Of a stretch of DNA of 64,000 nucleotides, positions 27,926 to 36,763 are shown piece after piece. This DNA comes from Paraglaciecola mesophila KMM 241 (GTDB lineage: Bacteria; Pseudomonadota; Gammaproteobacteria; Enterobacterales; Alteromonadaceae): positions 124,001 through 188,000 of the forward strand of contig NZ_BAEP01000054.1 of assembly GCF_000315015.1 (NCBI RefSeq), read 5' to 3'. A program made the position numbers and the translations under genes. How positions within the stretch are numbered: position 1 is the first letter of the stretch; every line of letters starts with the position of its first letter. Under the pieces are notes generated by a model. That model was not told where the DNA came from and ran no database searches. It saw only the letters and a program-made list of their open reading frames with translations.

Positions 27926-28570
27926 TTACTGGCGCTCACAAAACATTAAATGCCCGGTGATATGCCCTGTTTCCAGTGCTTCAAGCATTTTATATTGCCC
28001 ATCTTCAAAAAAAGATAAACATTTAGGTAAGGTGACGTATACGCCTATCCCTTCACTGGCTGCATCTTCTTTCATCACACTATCAATTGCACTCATCAAA
28101 ATGTGCCCTAAGCCATAATGTTGGTAGTCAGGGTGTACCCCAATAAACGACAACATATGGTAGCGCTGAGCCGGTATATGCTCTCGCACCTTCTGCTCTT
28201 TATCTACCATTTGCTTGGTGCCAAAGTAGCCTGCGGTCAGTAACATTTTAAGACGCCAGTGCCAAAATCGGCTTGGCCCAAACTCAGCATCCGGCCCTAT
28301 TAAGCAAGCCACCGCTAGCAAACGTTTATCGTCAAATAGCCCTATCATAGGTTGTCTAGCTTGCCAGAAAGCATTGAGCTCTTCTCGAATGGCTGAACGC
28401 AACCTAGACTCGTATCCTTCTTTGTTGTATTGGAATATGTCCATGAACAAAGGATCATCATGATATGCCTGATATAAAATTGACGCGGCAATCTTTAAAT
28501 CTTCCGCGGCTAAATATATCGCTTTGATGTTATCCATATCTGGGGCGACAACGGTTTGAGATAATGGCAT
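27926..28570 (-). CDS. GNAT family N-acetyltransferase
   Basis: 214 residues. Motif A of the GNAT fold is seen as LSFIGVHPDYQHYGLGHILMSAID (acetyl-CoA loop HxxYGLG), preceded by a strand with LAVACLIGP and followed by VTLPKCLSFFEDGQYKML. The substrate cannot be inferred. AGGAG lies about 9 bp before the ATG. It is the next gene upstream of csrB on the same strand, but the long gap and the GacA box between them make co-transcription unlikely. Confidence 0.8.
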   Translation of the reverse strand: MPLSQTVVAPDMDNIKAIYLAAEDLKIAASILYQAYHDDPLFMDIFQYNKEGYESRLRSAIREELNAFWQARQPMIGLFDDKRLLAVACLIGPDAEFGPSRFWHWRLKMLLTAGYFGTKQMVDKEQKVREHIPAQRYHMLSFIGVHPDYQHYGLGHILMSAIDSVMKEDAASEGIGVYVTLPKCLSFFEDGQYKMLEALETGHITGHLMFCERQ

Positions 28571-28683
28571 GCTGCTCTCTCCTAGGAGGTTTTAATTCTC
28601 ATTACATTTCCATAATACATGTTAATATTTTGTAAAACGACAATTAAGTCAAACATAAACCATTAAAATATCAGGAGTATTCA

Positions 28684-28914
28684 ATGGAAAATTATCACAC
28701 GACGATGGGTGACCTCTTTGAGCAGTTGGGTTTAGGGGGTCAGGAAGGTGATGTTGAAGCTTTCATTGAGGAACATAAAGGGTTGCGCCAAGGTGTGCAC
28801 ATAGAAGACGCAGAGTTTTGGTCAAAAACGCAAGCGGAGTTTATTCGAAATGCATTGCTAGAAGACGCCGAGTGGGCAGAATTAATTGACCAATTGAACA
28901 CGCGATTGCGTTAA
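28684..28914 (+). CDS. DUF2789 family small protein
   Basis: 76 residues, acidic, with the DUF2789 pattern: MGDLFEQLGL, AFIEEHKGL, AEFWSKTQAEFIRNALLEDAEWAELIDQLNTRLR. The family has no known function and is found across marine gammaproteobacteria and pseudomonads. GGAG lies upstream of the ATG at the proper distance. It is followed by a strong terminator, so it is a single-gene transcript. Confidence 0.8.
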   Translation: MENYHTTMGDLFEQLGLGGQEGDVEAFIEEHKGLRQGVHIEDAEFWSKTQAEFIRNALLEDAEWAELIDQLNTRLR

Positions 28915-28956
28915 ATTATTCTTATAATAATCGATACCATGCTCGTAAAATAATTT

Positions 28957-28992
28957 ACATCATGCTCATAACGAGCATGATGTGTTTGATTT
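28957..28992 (+). terminator. Terminator between DUF2789 and DUF3192 genes
   Basis: A perfect 11-bp stem ACATCATGCTC / GAGCATGATGT with a 5-nt loop is followed by GTTTGATTTTT on the plus strand. It lies between convergent genes. Confidence 0.8.
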
Positions 28993-28995
28993 TTA

Positions 28996-29361
28996 CTAAT
29001 TCAACATATTCAAAGCAGAGTCACCCCACCCCACAAGCTGGTCATTTTTTATTACCAGAGGCGTGCATTCGTCTTTCGTTGTTACACCATCATCGTCTTT
29101 GCGCTGTGTGCGATAGTATAAAACGTGGTATTGGTCATCACCTTTCTTTACGAACTCGCTAAAATCGGCGACGCCCATGCGATCCATCACTTCTCCTGTA
29201 CTTAAGTTCGGCTGAAGGCGCGCTACTTCTTTGCGGTTGCTTCTTTCTTTTTTCTGCCAATCAGATTGATAACCATCATGGCCGTCACCGTCTACAGATA
29301 TAACGCAGCCCGACAATAATAAAGATAACCCCAATGTACCTGCCAGAATGAATGGCTTCAT
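28996..29361 (-). CDS. DUF3192 family lipoprotein
   Basis: 121 residues from the ATG at 29361 (AGGAG 6 bp upstream; the frame can be extended to a TTG two codons earlier). A lipoprotein signal, LGLSLLLSGCVIS, predicts an outer-membrane or periplasmic location. The core NLSTGEVMDRMGVADFSEFVKKGDDQYHVLYYRTQRKDDDGVTTKDECTPLVI is the DUF3192 pattern, a SmpA/OmlA-like fold in which a helix is followed by a strand-turn (inference). A paralogue with a membrane anchor in place of the lipobox lies at 32.9 kb. The role is unknown. Confidence 0.82.
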   Translation of the reverse strand: MKPFILAGTLGLSLLLSGCVISVDGDGHDGYQSDWQKKERSNRKEVARLQPNLSTGEVMDRMGVADFSEFVKKGDDQYHVLYYRTQRKDDDGVTTKDECTPLVIKNDQLVGWGDSALNMLN

Positions 29362-29551
29362 AATCAACTCCTGTTTTTAGTTTTATTCAATAACAATATA
29401 TGTGCGTCGTGATATTCACTTGATAATGAATATACAAAATTAGCGCCAATAGTTATCTATTTGATTCAAAAGACTATTTTAAATTTACAAAGTACCTTAG
29501 CTCAGGTTAAATAGTCGTTACCGCTAAAATTTCGCTGAATTGACCAAACTC

Positions 29552-29842
29552 ATGACAAAACCTTTATCCCATATTGTTGCACTGTGCCAAACGCTTGCTA
29601 AAGAAGGAAAAAAACCAAGTGTAGGATTAGTGCGCAGCCGCGCAGTGGGAAAATTATCAGTACCTGATGCAATAAAAGGCATTCAAAGCTGGCAAGCGCA
29701 GCCCAATCAGGTAGTGGAGCCCAATAAAGAAGCAGACACAACAAGTGTTGAGCCCGCCACATTAGAAGACAGAGTTGCTGAGCTTGAAAAGCAGGTGCTT
29801 AATTTGACCCAGCAACTAGAAAGTTTGCTAGCAAATGGGTAA
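29552..29842 (+). CDS. Hypothetical protein with N-terminal helix-turn-helix-like region and C-terminal coiled coil
   Basis: 96 residues from the ATG at 29552; a TTG four codons upstream is possible, and no clear ribosome-binding site is visible for either. The N-terminal half (HIVALCQTLAKEGKKPSVGLVRSRAVGKLSVPDAIKGIQSW) resembles the KfrA-type DNA-binding N-terminus in spacing. A linker rich in Glu/Asn/Thr leads to a heptad-like helix (LEDRVAELEKQVLNLTQQLESLL). DNA binding as a dimer is an inference. It is convergent with syd, with only 4 bp between the two stop codons. Confidence 0.6.
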   Translation: MTKPLSHIVALCQTLAKEGKKPSVGLVRSRAVGKLSVPDAIKGIQSWQAQPNQVVEPNKEADTTSVEPATLEDRVAELEKQVLNLTQQLESLLANG

Positions 29843-29846
29843 ATAA

Positions 29847-30407
29847 TTAGTCAGTCGTCGACGGCTCTATTTCATCTAAAAAAGTCGCTAAGTCGGGGGA
29901 TATTTGCTCTTTGGGTTGTAAACCAACCTGCTCTAACATCACCGCCCCCGTTTGGTTATCCACACTTAACACAAAATCGTCTTCATCTGTGAGTGCAATA
30001 AAAATAGTTTCTGGCTGGCGTAAGCGGCGTTTCATGAGTATGTGTCCCACGATATTTTGCTGAAGTCGTTCAAAATCTTCTTCATTCCACGCCTGCAATA
30101 TCTGCAACTTACCACTGGGGTGCTGCGCTACTATGTTGTCGCTCCAGTAGCGAGAATAAAATTGCGCCACATCGGGATGCAAAGTTAGTTCTAAAGCCTC
30201 TGATAGGTCTTTAAATTCAGATGCTTGCTCACGCAGCTCCGGTTTCCAGGGAATTAATTTACCTGTTTCAGGGGGCACGTCTGTAGCATAACAAGGGGAT
30301 GGCCAGTCCGCGTCATACTCGATGGCCCCTGCTTCAGCATGATCCTTAACAAAGGCTGCAAAACGTCCCATAAAGTCATCTAATGATTGATTTATTCTTG
30401 AAGTCAT
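29847..30407 (-). CDS. syd: SecY-interacting protein Syd
   Basis: 186 residues, the family length. The Syd pattern is present: DADWPSPCYATDVPPETGKLIPWKPELR, then HPDVAQFYSRYWSDNIVAQHPSGKLQILQAWNEEDFERLQQNIVGHILMKRRLRQPETIFIALTDE. In E. coli Syd binds the cytosolic face of SecY and tests the proper assembly of the SecYEG complex. It is encoded divergently from queF, as in many gammaproteobacteria, with 126 bp between the starts. Confidence 0.93.
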   Translation of the reverse strand: MTSRINQSLDDFMGRFAAFVKDHAEAGAIEYDADWPSPCYATDVPPETGKLIPWKPELREQASEFKDLSEALELTLHPDVAQFYSRYWSDNIVAQHPSGKLQILQAWNEEDFERLQQNIVGHILMKRRLRQPETIFIALTDEDDFVLSVDNQTGAVMLEQVGLQPKEQISPDLATFLDEIEPSTTD

Positions 30408-30533
30408 ATTGTGAGTCCGTACTTCGTTTCAAATACGGGTTAATGTAGCATTAAATTGCCTTTATCTTCTGGTAAAATAAGGCCTAACCTAATGTAATAT
30501 ATCGTTAACCTGTCATCACCTAGAGGCTCTCAT

Positions 30534-31373
30534 ATGCAAGATAAATCACTTCCTTCGGATATCTTAAGCTCCTTAACATTAGGCAAAGCAACACAATATA
30601 AAGAACATTACAGTCCAGATTTACTACAAGGCGTACCTCGCAGCCTAAACCGTGATGAACTCAATTTAGGTGACGCATTGCCATTCAAAGGAGTTGATCG
30701 CTGGAACGGTTACGAATTGTCGTGGCTAAACCTAAAAGGTAAGCCAGAAGTGGCTATTTTGCGCTGTGAAATACCTTGCGAGTCAGTTAATTTAATCGAG
30801 TCTAAATCGTTTAAACTTTACTTAAATAGCTTCAACCAAAGCAAAATCGAATCTATTCTTCATGTGCAAAAGATGATCAGCAAGGATCTCTCTGCCTGCG
30901 CTGGCTTGCCAGTAAACGTAGAGCTTTTTGCGCGAGAAACCTTTCCTGGCTTACAACTTGGAACACTAGAGGCCCAGTGCATCGACGATTTAGATATTAG
31001 TATCGACAATTACGACTTAGAGCCATCAACCTTGAAGGTTGAAGAAGAACAAGTGCAAGAAACTCTGTGTAGTCACTTGCTCAAATCTAATTGTTTGATC
31101 ACTAATCAACCTGATTGGGGCAGTGTGTTGATCCGGTATCACGGCCGTAAAATTGAGCAAGAAAGCGTATTGCGTTATTTAATATCTTTTAGACAGCATA
31201 ATGAGTTTCATGAACAGTGCGTAGAACGCATTTTCAGCGACATTATGCGATATTGTGAACCGCAGAAATTGACTGTGTATGCACGTTATACCCGTCGCGG
31301 CGGATTAGACATTAATCCATTTAGAAGTAATTTCGAGAGTATTTATCCAGAGCTGAGATTAGCTCGCCAATAA
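30534..31373 (+). CDS. queF: NADPH-dependent 7-cyano-7-deazaguanine reductase QueF
   Basis: Reduces preQ0 to preQ1 in queuosine biosynthesis. 279 residues, the long bimodular YqgR/QueF form of E. coli. The catalytic Cys187 is in LLKSNCLIT and the Asp194 acid in NQPDWGS; the NADPH-binding block [14 protein letters not shown] is in the N-terminal half, and the substrate Glu and His in the segment around [13 protein letters not shown] precedes the ATG. No preQ1 riboswitch-like structure is visible in the 126 bp upstream. It is followed 72 bp later by ppnN, and syd is divergent. Confidence 0.96.
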   Translation: MQDKSLPSDILSSLTLGKATQYKEHYSPDLLQGVPRSLNRDELNLGDALPFKGVDRWNGYELSWLNLKGKPEVAILRCEIPCESVNLIESKSFKLYLNSFNQSKIESILHVQKMISKDLSACAGLPVNVELFARETFPGLQLGTLEAQCIDDLDISIDNYDLEPSTLKVEEEQVQETLCSHLLKSNCLITNQPDWGSVLIRYHGRKIEQESVLRYLISFRQHNEFHEQCVERIFSDIMRYCEPQKLTVYARYTRRGGLDINPFRSNFESIYPELRLARQ

Positions 31374-31445
31374 AACAGCGTTAGCCACATGTGAGCCACT
31401 TATTTTTCTTTCACATGCCCATGCTGTTTTCATTTAAGGAAATCA

Positions 31446-32801
31446 ATGAAAAGTATTCAGTTAAATCCCGTTGGCGCCATGAGTCAATTGTCCAAATTAG
31501 AAGTCGACAAGCTAAACCAATCTGCTGACAGTCAGCTTTACCACTTGTTTCGAAGTTGTTGCTTGGCCGTATTAAATAGCGGTGCTGAAACAGATAATTG
31601 TGAAGACCTATTTGAAGAGAACGCCAAGTTCGATATCCGTTTGATCAGTCGTGAGCGCGGGGTAAAAATTGAATTAATTAACCCACCTGCTATCGCCTTT
31701 GTAGATGACAAATTAATTAAAGGTGTACACGAGCACTTGTTCTCTGTGCTGCGTGATCTGCTCCATATGAGGGATAGCTTTGATGCGTCAGAGTTCCCTG
31801 GGGTGGCGGAATCGGCGTATATCACTCATAAAGTATTCGATATGATGCGTAATGCGCAAACCATTAAAAATACCGCTGAGTTGAACTTAGTGGTTTGTTG
31901 GGGCGGGCATTCAATTGGCGAAACAGAATACCAATACACCAAAGAGGTAGGGTATCAACTGGGCTTACGCGAGCTGAACATTTGTACCGGTTGTGGCCCA
32001 GGCGCAATGAAAGGCCCAATGAAAGGTGCGACGATTGGCCACGCGAAACAACGTTACCAAAATCGCCGCTATTTAGGCATTACCGAACCCAGTATTATTG
32101 CTGCTGAGCCACCGAATGCTATTGTGAACGAGCTCGTTATCATGCCGGATATCGAGAAACGTTTAGAAGCATTTGTGCGCATGTCCCATGCGATTATCGT
32201 TTTTCCTGGCGGAGCTGGAACCGCAGAAGAGCTTCTTTATTTACTCGGGCTAATGCTAAATGAAGAAAATAAAGAGCAAGTGTTACCCATCATTCTTACC
32301 GGCCCCAAAATCTGTGAAGGATACTTTCACGCCATAGATAAATTCATTGGGGCAACCCTAGGTAAAGAAGCGCAATCTCTTTACCAGATCATCGTTGATG
32401 ATCCCACATTGGTTGCTCAGACCATTAATCAAAAAAGAGCTGATGTACGCGCCTATCGTAAAGCCCGCGGTGACTCCTTTGACTTTAACTGGTCATTGAA
32501 AATCGAAGAGGAGTTTCAAGTACCTTTCATTCCCAGCCATGCCAGTATGACCGCATTAAACCTGCATTTTGGTCAACCTAAAGCAGAGCTGGCTGCAAAT
32601 TTACGTAAGGCATTTTCAGGTATAGTCGCCGGCAACGTAAAAGCAGAAGGCGTCAAACTTATTCGCGAGCAAGGACCATTTAAACTCAACGGCGACCGAG
32701 AACTCATGACCTTAATGGACGAACTACTGCAATCCTTTGTTGTTCAGCAGCGAATGAAATTACCGGGTAGCGAATACGTGCCTTGTTACGAAATTATGTA
32801 A
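31446..32801 (+). CDS. ppnN: Pyrimidine/purine nucleotide 5'-monophosphate nucleosidase PpnN
   Basis: LOG-family nucleosidase that cleaves the N-glycosidic bond of nucleoside monophosphates; E. coli PpnN (YgdH) is stimulated by ppGpp (established). 451 residues, as in E. coli. The catalytic Rossmann-fold domain shows VCWGGHSIGETEY, CTGCGPGAMKGPMKGATIGHAKQRY with the substrate-binding region and VFPGGAGTAEELLYLLG, the PGGxGT motif. N- and C-terminal domains specific to the YgdH type are present. AAGGAA precedes the ATG. It lies next to queF, an association repeated in many gammaproteobacteria. Confidence 0.95.
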   Translation: MKSIQLNPVGAMSQLSKLEVDKLNQSADSQLYHLFRSCCLAVLNSGAETDNCEDLFEENAKFDIRLISRERGVKIELINPPAIAFVDDKLIKGVHEHLFSVLRDLLHMRDSFDASEFPGVAESAYITHKVFDMMRNAQTIKNTAELNLVVCWGGHSIGETEYQYTKEVGYQLGLRELNICTGCGPGAMKGPMKGATIGHAKQRYQNRRYLGITEPSIIAAEPPNAIVNELVIMPDIEKRLEAFVRMSHAIIVFPGGAGTAEELLYLLGLMLNEENKEQVLPIILTGPKICEGYFHAIDKFIGATLGKEAQSLYQIIVDDPTLVAQTINQKRADVRAYRKARGDSFDFNWSLKIEEEFQVPFIPSHASMTALNLHFGQPKAELAANLRKAFSGIVAGNVKAEGVKLIREQGPFKLNGDRELMTLMDELLQSFVVQQRMKLPGSEYVPCYEIM

Positions 32802-32888
32802 TAAAATTAAACTGAGCGTGGTATTTTTAAACATTGTAAAAGATTACTCGCTCAATTTTTAAATTTTAATCACGACAGAACGACAAAA

Positions 32889-33263
32889 ATGAATAAGAAA
32901 ATAGTCACTCGTATCGGCATTGGTGTAGCATTATATGGTGTTTTTGTAGCAGCTGTATTGCTGTTTTATCCTGACAATGCTCAGGATATGGACTGGAAAG
33001 ATCGCGAAGAGTACAACAAGGTCCAGGTTACTAAATTGGAACTAGGACAAACTAAACAACAAATATTAGCCTTGCTCGGCGGCCCTGATATTAGCGAAGC
33101 CAAGAAAACCGACGGTGAGATGTACCAAGTCATGTTCTTTCGCACACAACACGTAAAATCAGACGGCATCACAACTCAGGATGAGTGCACAGCACTTCTT
33201 TTGCAGAATGATGAGTTAATTGCTTGGGGTGACAGTGCCTACCAAGATTATTTAACCTTATAA
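32889..33263 (+). CDS. DUF3192 family membrane-anchored protein
   Basis: 124 residues. An N-terminal membrane helix (IVTRIGIGVALYGVFVAAVLLFY) replaces the lipobox of the paralogue at 29 kb. The core VTKLELGQTKQQILALLGGPDISEAKKTDGEMYQVMFFRTQHVKSDGITTQDECTALLLQNDELIAWGD aligns well with that lipoprotein (RTQ, DGxTTxDECT, WGDSA). The role is unknown. It is followed 14 bp later by the HDOD-like gene on the same strand and so is probably co-transcribed. Confidence 0.82.
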   Translation: MNKKIVTRIGIGVALYGVFVAAVLLFYPDNAQDMDWKDREEYNKVQVTKLELGQTKQQILALLGGPDISEAKKTDGEMYQVMFFRTQHVKSDGITTQDECTALLLQNDELIAWGDSAYQDYLTL

Positions 33264-33277
33264 GGGTTACCTGCTCT

Positions 33278-35035
33278 GTGCCTGATAGTTTAATTAAACA
33301 GCAGTATCAGAGCTTACATAAGTTGCTGGCGTTCTATCGCCGCCCTGCCCCGGAACCAGACCTGGTCCAAAAAACACTTGATTTCAACAACGCGTTGTTA
33401 GGGTTTGCAAAACTCCAACCAGATCTGGCCTTCGCACAAATACATCTTTATAAAGCGTCGCTACCGCGACATTACAATTTAGCCTTCAGCGCTAGTTTGA
33501 TGACAGCATTGTTATGCGTGCGCAATCGATTTAACGAAACCACCACAATACAACTCATGAGCGCAGCGCTAAGTATTTTTGGGTTAGCTGAAGATGCATC
33601 TAATGTTGACCAAAGTGAGCAGTCTAGCTCTGCAAAAGTGACACATCATGAACCGCTGGCCAAAATATCCCCCAACAAAGCATTTAGTCGCATCTTAACT
33701 CAGTACCAACAAGGGGTGTGGTTACAAGGGTATCGCCACGGTCTGTGGCTAAATAAGACCTTCAAAGAACATCTTAAGCAGTTACAGTACGAGAGCACTG
33801 ACACATCTATACTAGCATTAGCAATCCGATTAACCTTGATAATGCATAACACACAAAAAAGGACTAAGCAGAGCTTTCAAAGTGCCCTTGCTTTAGTTGT
33901 TCAAAAATCACCAAGCGCGCAGGCACAGTTATTGGAGCCTCTGCTGGCATACCCAAGTGTCACGCCGCCTGGCACTTATATAATGTTAGATGACGACTCA
34001 CTGGCTCTGGTTACCGGCATAGCAGGTGATAAATTGCTTTGTTACCCGCAAAATACGTCCCGACATTCGTCTACGCACTCATCTCATTTTAGTGTTGCCA
34101 GGACTCGCGTCAGACGCGTTTACCCTGCACAATCAATAAAAAAACTCGGGAACCTCACAACTTGGTGGGGAAATGATTGGCAATTGTTTGAGCAAGAATC
34201 GGGTACAAAAGCAGAGTCGCCATTTATGCAAAGTTATAAAATGAGTCGCCCTCCTGTCACCTTGACGGCAATACAAAGTCAGCTAAATAAACCGGTTCAA
34301 GATATCAATAAATTGAGTTTGGCCATCGCACGAGAGCCTTCATTTGCCCAGCACTTACGTAAGACCGCATCGCAAAGTAGTCGGCAAAAACTGCCTATTA
34401 AAGACATTCAGCATGGCTTAATGATGCACGGATTCGAGCGATCTGGCAGCATTATTATGCAACAAGCGCTTCTGAGCAGGTTGAACCAACACCATTTCCC
34501 ACTGCAAAGAGCGTTTATTAGCTTTGTACAGTTACGCGGCCATATAGCAGCGAGCTTAGCGAAAATAGGGAATATTGGCATTCCCGAACAAGCGTGCACT
34601 TTGGCATATTTTGCTTGTGTCGGCCTATTCACTCATGTTCAATTAAAAATTCAAACCCAATGGCAAAAAAGTAACCGTACTAGCTATGATATGACGACAT
34701 TGGTGCGCTGCGTAAAGCCAGAACAGCTGCGCAGTCATGCGGTGTCGATGGCAGAAGCTTGGCAGCAAAGGCGTCACGAGATTGTCGCATTAAACAACTA
34801 CCATGATGTGAATTACCTAACCGAGAATAAACGAAGCCCTCAGGTCGAATTGGCTGCTATTTTGGGGATCAGCTTGATGCTAACGAGAGAACTTTATTTT
34901 AGCGATGCCAAGCGTTGCGTGCAAAGCCAACAATATTGTAGCAGCGCCTGTGAAGCGTTACGTATAAATGGCCAAGAATTAGAATATATCAAGTCTGAAG
35001 CCTATACCATCTGTCATAGTTTTTCACCGTTGTAA
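33278..35035 (+). CDS. HDOD-like domain protein
   Basis: 585 residues, soluble, starting at GTG with AAGGG about 11 bp upstream, so initiation may be weak. The C-terminal half contains an HDOD-like pattern: NKLSLAIAREPSFAQHLRKTASQSSRQKLPIKDIQHGLMMHGFERSGSIIMQQALL, where HDOD domains show an L.aI..dP.l...LL..aNs......I.si..Ai...G motif. No metal-binding His-Asp pair was found, as expected for HDOD. The N-terminal half has no recognised domain. HDOD proteins usually act in signalling, not catalysis. It shows an unusual Gln/Ser/His-rich composition. Confidence 0.6.
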   Translation: MPDSLIKQQYQSLHKLLAFYRRPAPEPDLVQKTLDFNNALLGFAKLQPDLAFAQIHLYKASLPRHYNLAFSASLMTALLCVRNRFNETTTIQLMSAALSIFGLAEDASNVDQSEQSSSAKVTHHEPLAKISPNKAFSRILTQYQQGVWLQGYRHGLWLNKTFKEHLKQLQYESTDTSILALAIRLTLIMHNTQKRTKQSFQSALALVVQKSPSAQAQLLEPLLAYPSVTPPGTYIMLDDDSLALVTGIAGDKLLCYPQNTSRHSSTHSSHFSVARTRVRRVYPAQSIKKLGNLTTWWGNDWQLFEQESGTKAESPFMQSYKMSRPPVTLTAIQSQLNKPVQDINKLSLAIAREPSFAQHLRKTASQSSRQKLPIKDIQHGLMMHGFERSGSIIMQQALLSRLNQHHFPLQRAFISFVQLRGHIAASLAKIGNIGIPEQACTLAYFACVGLFTHVQLKIQTQWQKSNRTSYDMTTLVRCVKPEQLRSHAVSMAEAWQQRRHEIVALNNYHDVNYLTENKRSPQVELAAILGISLMLTRELYFSDAKRCVQSQQYCSSACEALRINGQELEYIKSEAYTICHSFSPL

Positions 35036-35210
35036 TTCCGCGTTACAGCGTATCACAACTGGTTTTCATAGCGGTTTTGTGGTATAAATCGCGCCCTAAA
35101 AATAACGACTTATGTGCTGGTAAACATAGCGCATATCGCTGTATTCGTAGCAGCACTCGACAGACGACAATTGACGGCCCCCCGTCAGAATTAACATTAA
35201 GGATTAGTTT

Positions 35211-36218
35211 ATGACTAAGCAACGCATTACTGTCATTCGTGGAGATGGTATCGGCCCAGATATTATTGACTCTGCACTACAAATTTTAGACAAAGTAGGC
35301 TGTGATTTTGATTATGACTTTGCCGATGCTGGCTTAGTTGCCCTAGAAAACCATGGGGAATTGTTACCTCAAGAAACGCTTGATTTGATTGCTAAAAATA
35401 AAGTCACCCTAAAAGGGCCCTTAACGACTCCCGTTGGTGAAGGCTTTACATCAATCAACGTTAGTTTACGTAAAAAATTCCAGTTATACGCCAACCTGCG
35501 CCCCGTATTGTCGTTTAAAGGTACAAAAGCGCGATACGAAGATATCGACATAGTAACCGTGCGTGAAAACACAGAGGGAATGTACTCAGGTCTTGGTCAA
35601 GTCGTGTCTGAAGACGGAAACGAAGCCGAAGCAAAAAGCCTTATTACGCGCACAGGTGCTGAGCGTATTTTGACCTACGCTTATGAAATGGCAATTCGAG
35701 ATGGTCGCAAAAAAGTAACAGCGGTACACAAAGCGAATATTTTGAAGTCAACGTCTGGTTTATTCTTGAAAGTGGCCCGTGAAGTAGCTCAGCGTTATCC
35801 GCAAATTGAGTCTACTGAAATGATTGTAGATAACTGCTGCATGCAATTGGTGATGAACCCTCATCAGTTTGATGTCATTGTTACCACAAACTTATTCGGT
35901 GATATTTTATCTGACCTTTGCGCTGGATTAGTCGGTGGTTTAGGTATGGCCCCTGGCGCTAATATCGGCAAAGACTGTGCGATTTTTGAAGCTGTGCATG
36001 GCTCAGCCCCTGATATTGCAGGTAAAAATCTTGCTAACCCAACGTCGGTTATTCTTGCTTCTATACAAATGCTTGAATACCTAAACATGGGCGAGCAAGC
36101 TGAAAAAATCCGCTATGCACTAAAACAAGTCATTGAAACGGGCGACCGCACCACAAGAGATTTAGGTGGGGAGCACGGAACAAGTGACTTCACTCAAGCG
36201 ATGTTAGAACGCTTATAA
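35211..36218 (+). CDS. NAD-type isocitrate dehydrogenase
   Basis: 335 residues of the isocitrate/isopropylmalate dehydrogenase family. RGDGIGPDI at the N-terminus, LKGPLTTPVGEGFTSINVSLRKKFQLYANLRP (substrate loop with the Ser and Arg of isocitrate binding), RENTEGMYSG, HKANILKSTSGLF, and the metal-binding segment FGDILSDLCAGLVGGLGMAPGANIG are visible. The short length and the IDH3-like substrate loop suggest an NAD-dependent enzyme; homoisocitrate or 3-isopropylmalate use is unlikely from the SxNVxLRK motif. Decarboxylates isocitrate to 2-oxoglutarate, the metabolite sensed by PII. The gene is monocistronic with its own terminator. Confidence 0.88.
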   Translation: MTKQRITVIRGDGIGPDIIDSALQILDKVGCDFDYDFADAGLVALENHGELLPQETLDLIAKNKVTLKGPLTTPVGEGFTSINVSLRKKFQLYANLRPVLSFKGTKARYEDIDIVTVRENTEGMYSGLGQVVSEDGNEAEAKSLITRTGAERILTYAYEMAIRDGRKKVTAVHKANILKSTSGLFLKVAREVAQRYPQIESTEMIVDNCCMQLVMNPHQFDVIVTTNLFGDILSDLCAGLVGGLGMAPGANIGKDCAIFEAVHGSAPDIAGKNLANPTSVILASIQMLEYLNMGEQAEKIRYALKQVIETGDRTTRDLGGEHGTSDFTQAMLERL

Positions 36219-36237
36219 ATCCCAAATCTATTTATCA

Positions 36238-36268
36238 TAAAAGGGACTCTACTGAGTCCTTTTTTTTC
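36238..36268 (+). terminator. Terminator after isocitrate dehydrogenase
   Basis: GGGACTC and GAGTCC pair around a TACT loop, extended by A-T pairs, with nine T following, 20 bp after the stop. Confidence 0.87.
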
Positions 36269-36375
36269 GCTTATCACTATATCCAGCCCCTTTTCTTTAC
36301 CTTATTTAAAAGCACGACTAGTCTTACTGCTGTGCAATTGCACCGAAATGGAACAAATAAACAAGGAGATTCACT

Positions 36376-36684
36376 ATGAAGAAGTTTATCGCTACCCTAT
36401 TTTTTGCAGGTGTTTTATTGGCCGGATATGTTGGCAACGTAGTTGCTGAGGCCAAAGTAGACAAAAGCAGTGTCTCGCAAATGAAGTCGCAGAAAATCAA
36501 TTTGAATACGGCAACAGCCGAGCAGTTAGTCACTTTGCCAGGTATTGGTAAGAAGAAAGCAGCCGCAATTATCGCCTATCGAGACAAAAGTGGAAAATTC
36601 ACTAAAGTGAGCGACCTCACTAATGTCAAAGGTATAGGTAAAAAAATGGTGGCTAAACTCACTGATCATGTTCAGGTCAAATAA
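36376..36684 (+). CDS. ComEA-like helix-hairpin-helix protein
   Basis: 102 residues. A signal peptide (MKKFIATLFFAGVLLAGYVGNVVAEA) is followed by a linker and then two helix-hairpin-helix motifs, INLNTATAEQLVTLPGIGKKKAAAIIAYRDKSG and FTKVSDLTNVKGIGKKMVAKL. Periplasmic ComEA-type proteins bind incoming DNA in natural transformation (Vibrio, Neisseria). The presence of type IV pilus genes in the window is consistent with DNA uptake, but whether this organism is competent is an inference. AAGGAG precedes the ATG. It is followed by a bidirectional terminator. Confidence 0.87.
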   Translation: MKKFIATLFFAGVLLAGYVGNVVAEAKVDKSSVSQMKSQKINLNTATAEQLVTLPGIGKKKAAAIIAYRDKSGKFTKVSDLTNVKGIGKKMVAKLTDHVQVK

Positions 36685-36709
36685 CGTTTAACGTAACAGT
36701 AAGGCATAA

Positions 36710-36744
36710 AAAAGCCCCGTGATGGAAAACATCACGGGGCTTTT
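36710..36744. terminator. Bidirectional terminator between comEA-like gene and galU
   Basis: A 15-bp perfect stem AAAAGCCCCGTGATG / CATCACGGGGCTTTT with a GAAAA loop lies between convergent genes. Confidence 0.92.
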
Positions 36745-36763
36745 CTTCGAATAGCGTATGTAG

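Noticed and set aside
30408-30533. preQ1 riboswitch before queF
   Set aside because: No pseudoknot-like motif or aptamer core could be recognised in the 126 bp.
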